This document shows, one piece after another, positions 10,871 to 19,074 of a stretch of DNA of 27,217 nt. Below the pieces are notes generated by a model. It made no database searches, was not told the origin of the DNA, and saw only the letters and a list, made by a program, of their open reading frames with translations. Location of the stretch: NCBI GenBank assembly GCA_001969505.1, contig LSSK01000812.1, forward strand, positions 1 through 27,217, written 5' to 3'. The stretch comes from Zancudomyces culisetae. Lineage: Eukaryota; Kickxellomycota; Harpellomycetes; Harpellales; Legeriomycetaceae. A program made the translations under genes and the position numbers. The number at the start of each line of letters is the position of its first letter. Positions within the stretch are counted from its first letter, which is position 1.

Positions 10871-10930
10871 TGGTTTTGGTTTTTGGTTTTGGTTTTTGTT
10901 TTTGGTTTTAGTGTTGTTGGTTTTGTTGGT
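10871..10930 (+). repeat. GGTTTT/GGTTTTT array
   Basis: GG dinucleotides spaced by four or five T recur across 60 bases, with some G-only and GTT variants. It is a simple-sequence tract that could adopt two-tetrad G structures on the plus strand, although with long T loops. It has no coding potential. Confidence 0.7.
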
Positions 10931-11817
10931 ATTCCTACTAATTCTACAAATCAAATATAATTCTTAAATAGAAATATTTTGCAAAGCTATATTAATACTC
11001 TTTTTTTTTTCCTTTATCCTTTTTTTTTCTTTTCTTTTTTCTTCTGTTTTTGTTTTTGTTTTCGCCTTTTCAAATAAGTGTTGGCAAAAAATTATCCTTG
11101 TTGAATATGGTTTGTCTCCTGGCTTTTTATCCCCCTTTACGTCATCTAGAAGAAAAGTTTTCCTGGTTTAATAAACTGGTACAACGCAAATAACCCCATT
11201 TGCGAATCTCCTATCTATTTTTTTAATGGAAATTCAAACAATTTTCTAGCCAATAGCAAAATAATATAAAATTTTTTTTTTACATTCTCCTTGCTTCTCA
11301 AATAAATTCAAATGTATTTATCTAATGCCATATGTAGTAATAATGGAAATTGGTTTGTGTTTTCTGACTCTTTGACCTATTTTCATTTTTTTTCTTTGTA
11401 TGAAATGTTAAAATTTCCTTCATCAACAACTTTGTTTTCATTTACTGGCTTTGTAATATTGGCTATAAGCTCCGCATTTCCAAACTATGGAGTCTTTTTT
11501 TTGCTATTTGGGTGAGAATTAACACGAAAACTGTGTTTCCCCCCTCCCTCCCAATATTAGCTACGAATTTGCAATGTGGTCTAGGCCAATTACCACCAAA
11601 ACATAACAAAATAATGCAAATCACATACTTGGTCCAATTTCTAACTATGACTACTGGTGTTGAGTTTACGAGTAATTTGCCCTCTTGTGGACGTTGCTCT
11701 TTTTTTTTTGTAGAGGAATTTATATGCATTTCCAACATTGTTTTTTCACAACTTTTTTTACACGTTCAAGAATTTAAATTCGATTTTCCAAATCTGATTT
11801 TCATGGTAAATAATCTC

Positions 11818-11847
11818 AAAAAATAAAAATAAAAATAAAAATAAAAA
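11818..11847 (+). repeat. AAAAT pentanucleotide microsatellite
   Basis: About five tandem AAAAT units within an A-rich stretch of the YRA1-RNPS1 spacer. No further role can be read from the sequence. Confidence 0.85.
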
Positions 11848-12730
11848 AGTAAAGAATAAAGTGGAAGATTTCCTGTTTATTGCTTTTCGTGTTTGGAGCT
11901 AATCCAAAAGCCCAATTGTATTCTCTCCTTCAAGTAGCAAAATACAACAAGTATGAAGCCCATGACACCAGTTGATGTATTTGCAACTTTCTTTCCAACA
12001 CTCGTTATGTTTCCACTTTTATTACACTCACAGAAACAAGAAAAGAAGCTGGTACAGAAAATAAATTGGATCTAGCATCCTTGCACCTAACCACCACTTG
12101 TATATGTGTATGTATGTATTTTGGGGGCGAGTCAGATATGAGCCGTAACAGCAATACTCCACACTCATATCTGCTTGTTGTTTATAAACTGCAAAATCAA
12201 ACACATCTAGCTATTTTTTTATATGTACCAAAATATAAAATCGATCATGAAAGTTAGTATACTAACAAATTCAGTATCAGCATCTTAATATTCGCACTTT
12301 TCTTGGATAACTGAGGAATCGGGAATCTAAGTTGATTGTAACCACAATCCTGTTTCATCTCGTTATTTCTAAATAGGGCACTTACCACATTAAAATCTAG
12401 TAAACCCAAACTTTGCTGTTAATGACGAGACCCAGAAATTTCATACAACAGTGTTATTGTGATAAATGAACTCAATACATATTAACACAAAAGTTCAAAT
12501 CAACCTAGTACAACTGTTTGTAAGAACTTGTAATACCAAGGCTAGTATACCTGTGGTATTATATCCAACGCGTTTTCCCATAGATCAAGGGGGTTAATAA
12601 GTTTACATGTCATAAAAACGTCATAAAAATAATATTGAAGTATTTTTCATTAATTTATGTAAACACATTTCCATAATTGTTTTCAAAATTTTGTGCCATC
12701 TTTATTCACTTTTGGTGGTGATAACATTAC

Positions 12731-12738
12731 TATAAAAA
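12731..12738 (+). promoter_or_regulatory. TATA box candidate for RNPS1-like gene
   Basis: TATAAAAA matches TATAWAWR and lies about 100 bases upstream of the ATG at 12833, a usual yeast spacing. An A-rich leader follows. Confidence 0.45.
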
Positions 12739-12832
12739 CAAATAAATAAGACAAACAAACAAAACGATCAATAAACATAATTTAAAAAAAAGAATCAATA
12801 AAAACAGTACAAATACAACGCATGCACAAAAC

Positions 12833-14197
12833 ATGGCAACGGTTCGCAGCCCCAGTCTCTCATCGATGGATGATGATTCTAGGTAACTACTCATTTTTTT
12901 ATTTTTGGATTCTTGAAAGTGAGCTTGATCAAATTATACCATTGCCTAAAGCTCGTGCAATTCTCTTTATTGTTGTCAAACACTTTGAGAAGGATACATT
13001 CCCGTTTTTTTTTTGGGAGGTGTGCCTCAATTTTTATAATCTTGACTTATTCTGAAGATACTACCCGCTATAGCTTAGTAAAAATAACAACTTTAATAAT
13101 ATTGAAAATTACGCACTAATAATAGATCAATAAGCTACTCAAGATCGCCACATCGAGATAGAAGCAAATCAAAAACCAGAACAGACGAGCCAATTATCGA
13201 ACGTTCACAACCGATACGAACAAGATCGAGAAGCAAATCCCCTGACTTACAAGCCTCAACTCGATCGGTAGGACGCAATTCGCGCTTCTCGAGATCCCGC
13301 TCTTCTAGGGGCAGTCGGACGAGGCGCAGAAGTACACGAAGATCACCAAGTCCTTCACGCTCATACGACTCGAGACGTGGAAGTCGACGGTCGGGGCGGA
13401 GGTACTCACGGTCGAGGTCGAGGTCGAGGTCGAGGTCAGCTTCAAGATCAAGAGAGCGTAATAGGAAAAGAAGTAGGTCACGCTCAGGTCTTCCAAGGCG
13501 CAAACTGATGTCAGTATCACGGTCGGTATCACGAGGATCAGGAAAAAGAGAACGATCAGCATCAGCTCTTGCTAGCCAGCTGCCATCTGAAATATCTACT
13601 GTCGTTGTTAAAAACCTGACACATGCAGTAAGGGAGGCTCATTTAAATGAGATATTTTCTACCTATGGGAAAATCGATCGTGTAACTATACCTTTTGAAA
13701 GACGGTCCACACGGTTTCGAAAGATGGCTTATATCGACTTTGAAAAACCTGAAGAAGCTTTGAAAGCGATCGACTATATGGACGGCGGTATGCTGGACGA
13801 CGAAATCTTGAGTGTAGTTTTGCGAGAGCCTCGCCGTCCCTCCATACGAAGCGCTGGAACTGGTCGTCGTGACAGCTATTACTCGAATCGCTCAAGACCT
13901 TTTGTAAATAGAAGCAGAAATAAACGATTTCGCTCAAGATCAAGGTCTCGATCAAGGTCTAGGTCTAGGTCTAGGTCTAGATCAAGACAAAGGTCATTCA
14001 AGCGTCCTCGTCGTTACTCCTCTTCCCGATCCCGATCCCCTTCCCGCTCCCTCTCCCGTTCACGTTCTCGCTCCATGAGATCTCGTAGTCGTAGTAGATC
14101 TAGCTATCGCCGCGGAAGAAGAACTAGTGTTTCGCCTCCTAGAAAGCATTCACGAAGAAGCAGATCTAGAAGTCCCTACCGTCTTTCCAGGCGGTGA
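12833..14197 (+). CDS. RNPS1-like RS-RRM-RS splicing/mRNP protein; exons 12833-12882 and 13126-14197
   Basis: The spliced model encodes 373 residues: an N-terminal Arg/Ser domain (about 17-160), one RRM (about 174-251; RNP2 VVVKNL, RNP1 RKMAYIDF at 215-222) and a C-terminal RS domain (253-373). The RRM carries phrases typical of RNPS1 (EIFSTYGKI, then YMDGGMLDDEI). In animals and fission yeast RNPS1 is a nuclear activator of splicing, part of the ASAP/PSAP complexes and a peripheral exon-junction factor; S. cerevisiae has no orthologue that I know of. The start is placed in a 50-base first exon because the RS frame is open without a stop from the acceptor at 13125, well upstream of the first in-frame ATG codons, and the junction (AG + A = Arg) keeps frame. 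A start at internal Met145 (13508) would remove the N-terminal RS domain. Convergent with MET1. The family call is strong; the N-terminus rests on the intron model. Confidence 0.85.
12883..13125 (+). other. Intron of RNPS1-like gene
   Basis: This 243-base intron begins GTAACT and ends CACTAATAATAG. CACTAAT is a good branch-point match and its branch adenosine is only about six bases before the acceptor AG, an unusually short spacing. The intron contains T-tracts and stops in all frames that would read through. Joining the flanking exons keeps frame into the RS domain. Confidence 0.8.
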
Positions 14198-14481
14198 TTT
14201 CTTTTGTGATCGTTGTTTGTCAACTTTTGTATCTTATTTACATGTTTTTATTACAAATTTCATGTTTTTTATATCGACTTGCCTCATTTATAATACAGAC
14301 ACAAATGTGCAAACTGATATTTTATACGCTTTTTAAAATCAAAATTAAAATAAAGAAAAGGTAATGCATGCATACTAAAACTGCAGAAAAAGATAAAAAG
14401 ATAAAAAGATGCTGGTGTTTCTATAATTATTTCTTTACTGTTCTATTACATTTCTACATTATATGTGGCAAGTGCCGCCTC
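14198..14481. terminator. Shared 3' region of convergent RNPS1-like gene and MET1
   Basis: These 284 bases separate two facing stop codons. The stretch is T-rich then A-rich with AATAAAG-like sequence near 14347-14356, suitable for 3'-end formation. No gene is visible. Confidence 0.4.
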
Positions 14482-16269
14482 TTAGGCTGCTATCATCTCA
14501 CCACACTCTTCAACGTTTTGCGAGTTTTCCCTAACAATACTATTGATATCACTTATTTCAAATGGCTTGGTCGATTGTAGCACGTTTACCACATGTCCAA
14601 CAACTATTAGGCCAGGTGGATTGCTCCCAAGCCTTTCAAGAATGCTAACGATGTTGCTTAACGTCCCTCGAAGTGTCCTCTGATCCTCGCTTCCTGCTCT
14701 TTCAACAATTGCGATGGGAAGCTCCGCAGGGTATCCAGAGCTGAGCAGTAGCTGTACAATGTCATTCAGCCTCTTGATACACATCAATATCACCAGCGTT
14801 CTTGATTGTAGATACTCCGGAACCTTTGGCAAACTTCTGTTTCTGTCGTTTCCTGATAGTATAAGTACCTGGTCTGCTACACCGCGATGAGTTACTGAAA
14901 TTCTACTTAATAGAGGTCCGGATAATGCACTCGAAATTCCTGGGATTACCCGGCACTTGTACCCATGTTCTTCGTAAAAAAGCACTTCCTCTCCTCCTCT
15001 CCCATATAAAAATGGATCGCCTTGTTTTAATCTTACTACAACTTTTCCTTGTTCAAGTGCTTCTAAACCCTTAATATTAAGTTCGTTCTGCGCTGCATCT
15101 GCCATCCCTGTAAATTTACGTGCTATGAATATCTCCAGTTTCTTCTCGCTGTTTCTAACTTTCTGTATATCTGAGATCATATCAAGTATTTCTTTGGATA
15201 CCAATTTATCTGAAAGTATCACATCCGCCGTTTCTAAAACCTCTTTAGCCTGGATTGTCATTAGTTCTGGCTTTCCTATCCCTGCCCCAACTAGATATAG
15301 ACATCCAGAAACTTTCGCACTTTCTCCCGCTGTAGCGTTTTTTGGCGAGAACCTTGACCTGCAATACACCTGTCCCACCGAAGAAGAGGATAAAGAAGAG
15401 GTGGATTCTTCCAACACCTCCTTATCCTTTGTAGTCTGATCCTCAGGTTTTTCTTCTGGTACATCGGAAGCTGGCTTGGTTTCAACTTGACTCTCATTGT
15501 CTACCTGGTAGCGTTCTTCCGCTTGTCCCTCTTCTACCTTGACTCCGTTTAATGGCACACTCCCAGCACTCTTCTGGTCTAAGTAAGAGGTGAAAATACG
15601 ATCAATATCATCACTACCTATTTTTGCAATCTCTTCAATGGGCCAATAGTCGCAAAACTCTTTCATCCAACCCATTCGTCTGCCCACATTCTGGATTCCC
15701 GGATTACCAGCTTTGATTTTTTCTCTTAGCTCGCCTATGTTCTCTATTGCCTTTCCAGCACCAATCGGCATCGCTGCAGCTATTTTTCTTCTTATCCTAT
15801 TGGCAAGCCTGGGCGCTTTGGAGTTTGTTGATACGGCTATCTGTAGTGGGCCATCTCTATGCATAGACATGAACCAAAAATCACAAAGGTCATTGATATC
15901 CGCTGCGTTTACTGGCAGCTTTCTGTGTCTACATAGTTCTACTATTTCTTTTGACTTTTCATGGTCATTGATGGTTGATAGTACCAAATCCACTTGTAAT
16001 TCGTCCAGAAATGACGGTTTGAACTCGCTTTGGATCCAGTTTATTTGGGAGTTCTTGTATCTATAGTACAGTTCGTCATCGATCTTTGGGGATATCACTG
16101 TGACAATTGCATCTGCCTCCAATGCGTTAAACACGCGACCTGTTGCCACATTTCCTCCGCCTATTACGAGTATATGTTTATCCTTTGCTCTCCAAGCGAC
16201 TATAAACGAGCCGCCACTGACAGGTACGGGATATTGCATTTCCTGTTTCTTTTTCTCTTCCTTTTGCAT
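14482..16269 (-). CDS. MET1: MET1-type siroheme synthase: precorrin-2 dehydrogenase/ferrochelatase plus uroporphyrinogen-III methyltransferase
   Basis: The 595-residue protein makes siroheme, the cofactor of sulfite reductase, from uroporphyrinogen III using SAM, NAD and Fe2+. The N-terminal half (about 27-230) is Met8/CysG-N-like: a nucleotide-binding turn GGGNVATGR at 37-45, Asp124 in VNAAD and Ser147 in IAVSTNSKAPRLANRIR. These correspond by motif to CysG Asp104 and Ser128, so the dehydrogenase/chelatase site looks intact. An acidic, Ser-rich linker (231-320) follows. The C-terminal half (about 322-565) is a SUMT methyltransferase with GAGIGKPELMT, VVRLKQGDPFLYGRGGEE, VIPGISSALSGP and THRG motifs. 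Length matches S. cerevisiae Met1 (593), which works with a separate Met8; I cannot tell whether this genome also has MET8. The ATG at 16269 is the first in frame. A TATATA and a palindromic CRE-like site lie upstream. Confidence 0.92.
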   Translation of the reverse strand: MQKEEKKKQEMQYPVPVSGGSFIVAWRAKDKHILVIGGGNVATGRVFNALEADAIVTVISPKIDDELYYRYKNSQINWIQSEFKPSFLDELQVDLVLSTINDHEKSKEIVELCRHRKLPVNAADINDLCDFWFMSMHRDGPLQIAVSTNSKAPRLANRIRRKIAAAMPIGAGKAIENIGELREKIKAGNPGIQNVGRRMGWMKEFCDYWPIEEIAKIGSDDIDRIFTSYLDQKSAGSVPLNGVKVEEGQAEERYQVDNESQVETKPASDVPEEKPEDQTTKDKEVLEESTSSLSSSSVGQVYCRSRFSPKNATAGESAKVSGCLYLVGAGIGKPELMTIQAKEVLETADVILSDKLVSKEILDMISDIQKVRNSEKKLEIFIARKFTGMADAAQNELNIKGLEALEQGKVVVRLKQGDPFLYGRGGEEVLFYEEHGYKCRVIPGISSALSGPLLSRISVTHRGVADQVLILSGNDRNRSLPKVPEYLQSRTLVILMCIKRLNDIVQLLLSSGYPAELPIAIVERAGSEDQRTLRGTLSNIVSILERLGSNPPGLIVVGHVVNVLQSTKPFEISDINSIVRENSQNVEECGEMIAA

Positions 16270-16356
16270 ACTTTTTACTTTTTGTGCCTTTCTCTGACTT
16301 GTTTGCTATTTCTGTACTGATAATGAAACCAAAATATGACCCAGTTCCTGTGTAGC

Positions 16357-16364
16357 AATATATA
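16357..16364 (-). promoter_or_regulatory. TATA-like element upstream of MET1
   Basis: On the minus strand the sequence reads TATATATT, ending about 90 bases before the MET1 ATG. It departs from TATAWAWR at the last base, so the call is tentative. Confidence 0.35.
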
Positions 16365-16766
16365 GAAAAATCTAAAACTAGGAATTATCAAGCCTGATCA
16401 AAGTCAAAAAAAAAAACTTTTATACTGCATCCCCATTTATCACAAAGTGTATATTTTTTGTGTGTTATTATGCAAACAATGTGGTTGAATGAATTAACAC
16501 ATTGTGAATTCAGAATGAATACTGGATAATAACGACCAACATTAAGCACAACCCTGTTTGAGCTGGTTGTTAAATAGTAACAGCTATATTAATTACTAAT
16601 ACACACATCCATCCATTTAAATGCCCAAAGCATTCCATTATAATTAGCGGTTATTTGCATTTTAATAGTGTAATTACTGGATGCCACTTAATAGTAGACG
16701 TTTCTTTTTTTTCCTCTCTCTCTCGCTTTTTTTTCCTATACTTCCCCTGTTTAGCTTGTGTCGGGA

Positions 16767-16790
16767 ACGTCATTTCTGAAATTATGACGT
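16767..16790. promoter_or_regulatory. CRE-like inverted repeat ACGTCAT-N10-ATGACGT
   Basis: Two perfect 7-base arms, each an ATF/CREB-type half-site (ATGACGT), face each other across ten bases, about 500 bases upstream of the MET1 start. The right arm continues ATGACGTGA, which also overlaps the CGTG part of a Cbf1/Met4-type box. bZIP binding is inferred from motif form only. Confidence 0.4.
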
Positions 16791-17390
16791 GAAATGTGTA
16801 ATATATTTCGCATACAGCACAGATAATGTTGGTGCAAATTGGGGATCTCGGTTTCTATTTGAGAATGTGTGCCTCTGACCTCAATGTTAATACCAAGCAA
16901 AGATTTAGTTTCACTTTCGTGATTTTAGCAAAAAATTAGCAAAAACTTGAATCGAAAAGCGATAAATTAATTATATAAAAAAAATTGCATAATTGAGAAT
17001 TTTACCCTCACATAAATCAATTCATTATCCAAGTCAAAATTATTCAAAGTTTGAATGCCTTACCAAAGCATGTCACAATTAGCAAGAAAAACCGGAGACA
17101 TAGGCTGGTACTTTGGGTTTGTCGCATTTTTCGCAAATGTTCACCAGCCATATTTCCACTGACATCGTTGCTCATCTAAGAGAAAAAAAAAACATGAAGT
17201 ATTGCCCTCGTTATCCAAACTTATACACCACACCCTCAAGCTAGACCAAATGCAATGTGGTACACTGGTAAAGAAATGCAAAAAAAAGAAAAAAGGCGAC
17301 ACGATACGAACATTGAAAATATATAATACAAAAATGAAAATAGCGCATATGGGCATAGCCTGAAAAAGGTCAATAGAGAAATAAACAATA

Positions 17391-18535
17391 TTAAAACGGT
17401 GGTAATTCTACACCTTCAGGCAACGAAAAGGGTGGTAAAGGTTTGTACGAGCTAGTCGGCTCATTGGCTTTCAAGTATTCAAAGTCAATCTCAGTGCGGT
17501 TTTCGCCTAGAGCTTGCACGATTTTATCAGTGGGATAGGCTTCTTTGTATTTCATATAACGCTCTTTATCCTTATTGAGTAGCTCAAGTTTGGCTCGCTT
17601 AGAAAGCTCCAGTTGGCGTTCCTTCCACAAACTTGTGTACCTATCATGTTCCACCTTTAGTTCTGCAATCTTTTGGTGGAGTTTGTGTTGCTTTGCGTCC
17701 AGAGGTGTATTGCTCTCCTCATGTCCCAGTGTTGAGGTGTTGAAACCATTGAGAGTGTTATCGTTTGTATTCCTATTTTGAACACCGCTCTGATGTTCAG
17801 TGCTATTGGTATTACTATTTACGGACTTTTTCGTATTTTCATTTTTCTGTTCTTTGAATGATGATATAATTGGAAGCGGCCTAAGATCAGGCTCATACTA
17901 AAATATATTGTTAATTAGGCATGTTAAATTAGTGTGTGTTGGTATGATATATCAAATAATCAAATAACTAAAAGAGAAAGCTAAGTAGAAATGTATATTT
18001 ATACAAAGCTCGGTGAGTGTCTTGATAATTTACCTTCATAGGGTTCAAGTAGTAGTCAGAAATAGTTGCCAAATATTTTAAATTCGATTGCAGTTTCATT
18101 TGGTACCTATATTTTATGCAACACTAATATCTGGTTAGAAAAATGAACAAATAATCATGAAATCAGGTTAAAAAAAACTATTGTTGTAAGGATTACTAAA
18201 CTGTAAAGAATAAGAGGTAAAAAGTTAGGTAATACAAAGAAAGAAGAAAACTCACAGCATATACTCTGGATCGTTCACAAGGCCCATATTTTGAAAATCT
18301 TTGCATAATTCGATTAAATCGCTATTTATCTCCAGTACCTATTTGATTTGTGAATAACATTGCAAACTACAATCCTCAGCCTAAACAAAAAGAGCCGTAC
18401 AAAGTATAAATTTTTTTAATTAAAAAGAAAAAAAAGGCAATTTACCTTCTCTAGAATACGAGAATTTGGATTCGGAACGTACGCACTGGTATTTTCCTTT
18501 TTGATTTCCGCAGATTGGTTCTCAGTATCCGACAT
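17391..18535 (-). CDS. SS18/SSXT-domain protein, probable SWI/SNF subunit (Snf11-like); four exons
   Basis: Minus-strand exons are 18446-18535, 18256-18338, 18034-18106 and 17391-17897. Joined, they encode 250 residues with every junction in frame. Residues 25-78 match the SSXT (SNH) domain of human SS18: RILEKVLEINSDLIELC, then LQSNLKYLATISDYY, parallel to the SS18 pattern of N/L-rich helix, Q-Y-x-x-x-L-x-x-N-L-x-Y-L-A-T-I-A-D. In animals this domain docks on the BRG1/BRM ATPase of BAF. In yeast SWI/SNF the small subunit Snf11 is the likely counterpart, which I state as inference. An Asn/Ser/Thr-rich linker, a charged coiled-coil-like stretch (about 150-195, rich in K, E, L) and a Pro-rich tail ending PPF follow. 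The start ATG at 18535 is the first of exon 1. Only the last exon has a long open frame, so automatic callers may annotate only its C-terminal part. Confidence 0.72.
17898..18033 (-). other. Intron 3 of SSXT gene
   Basis: 136 bases, donor GTAAATT and acceptor ATATTTTAG on the minus strand, with a TTAAC branch candidate about 13 bases before the AG. Phase 0 at both sides. Confidence 0.7.
18107..18255 (-). other. Intron 2 of SSXT gene
   Basis: 149 bases, donor GTGAGT and acceptor AAAATATAG, splitting a Leu codon (CT + G). A TTCTAAC branch candidate lies about 30 bases before the acceptor. The domain match to SS18 runs straight across the junction, which supports it. Confidence 0.75.
18339..18445 (-). 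other. Intron 1 of SSXT gene
   Basis: 107 bases, donor GTAAATT and acceptor CAAATAG, phase 0. No clear branch point was seen. Joining gives RILEK-VLEINSDL, the start of the SSXT domain. Confidence 0.7.
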
Positions 18536-19074
18536 TGCTGATTATGTATTTACGGTCCTTGGTGACAATAAAATTAATACTTTGATATAAATCTTATACA
18601 AGAATGCTTAGGAATAATGATTTGAGCTTCTCTAGTTTATGTGCAATTTTAATTCACCACTTGAGCTAAGGAGTATATTTGAATAGCAAAGGTAAGGTAG
18701 TGAATGAAGAAAAAAAAAGGGGGAGCAAACATCAGCTTTAACCATTTCTAAAATTTTACATGCCAAAATCAAAAACAACTTGGAACACACTTTAGATTGG
18801 CCAGCATGGAAACAGCATTGCAATAAAAAAAAACAAAACAAATCCAATCAAGCGTAAATAAACTACTGATATTTCAACATTTGCAAATTCCGGACTATGC
18901 CTTCATTAAACAGCAGAATTCGTTCAGCAACTAACCAGTGCGACATAGTTCAATGCCTGTGCGTGATGAACAAATAAAGTTATATATTTACTTGAAAAAC
19001 ATGTGAATAATGAATATGTACATAGTAAAATAAAAAGTGGAAACCGCCAAACAAGAAAGCAAAAGGAAACAAAA
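18536..19074. other. Intergenic region: SSXT gene upstream, SDA1 downstream
   Basis: 539 AT-rich bases. The minus ORF within it (18632-18847) starts with TTG and is Phe/Leu-rich, so it is not called. A stretch resembling a tRNA A box (minus strand, near 18658-18670) lacks an acceptor-stem partner. It should hold the SSXT gene promoter and the SDA1 3' end. Confidence 0.5.

Larger units (their letters stand above)
9544..12832. other. Long gene-free divergent region between YRA1 and RNPS1-like gene
   Basis: This 3.3 kb spacer has no convincing gene. The best ATG frame (11463-11738, minus, 91 codons) overlaps an equally long GTG-initiated antisense frame and has no visible domain, so I treat both as chance. 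Visible structure: TATATATA at 9603-9610 just upstream of YRA1, a CTC microsatellite near 9627-9648, pyrimidine-rich tracts from 9750 to 9910, a somewhat GC-richer patch near 10739-10805, a GGTTTT array at 10871-10930, poly-T with TTTTTG near 10998-11065, and an AAAAT pentamer array near 11818-11847. No tRNA or U-snRNA core motif was found by eye. Long regulatory DNA, 5' UTR introns or noncoding RNA are all possible. Confidence 0.55.
16270..17390. other. MET1 upstream region and SSXT gene 3' region
   Basis: 1.1 kb without a supported gene. It should hold the MET1 promoter (MET1 reads leftward) and the end of the SSXT-domain gene. Visible items are a TATATA element at 16357-16364, a pyrimidine CT repeat near 16708-16727 and an inverted repeat ACGTCAT/ATGACGT at 16767-16790. 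No perfect Cbf1 site (CACGTG) was seen. A minus ORF at 17141-17356 consists of hydrophobic T-tract codons and is not convincing. Confidence 0.5.

Noticed and set aside
11060-11080. TCGCCTTTT resembling the start of U5 snRNA loop I
   Set aside because: The conserved continuation (TTTTACTA) is absent and no flanking stem was found.
11463-11826. Overlapping frames of 91 codons (minus, ATG) and 104 codons (plus, GTG)
   Set aside because: Neither shows a domain or clear codon bias, and mutual antisense overlap in simple AT-rich DNA is not evidence for either. A small protein on the minus strand remains barely possible.
12486-12500. GTTCAAATC resembling a tRNA B box
   Set aside because: No A box at the right distance and no acceptor stem complementarity.
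13135-13562. Minus-strand frames across the RS domain of the RNPS1-like gene
   Set aside because: The regular Arg-Leu-Asp and Ser-Thr patterns are reverse reading of Arg/Ser codon repeats on the plus strand.
18615-18690. tRNA-like D-arm (TTAGCTCAAGTGG on the minus strand) with GCTCAAATC downstream
   Set aside because: The acceptor ends cannot pair and no anticodon stem forms, so it is a chance match to A and B boxes.
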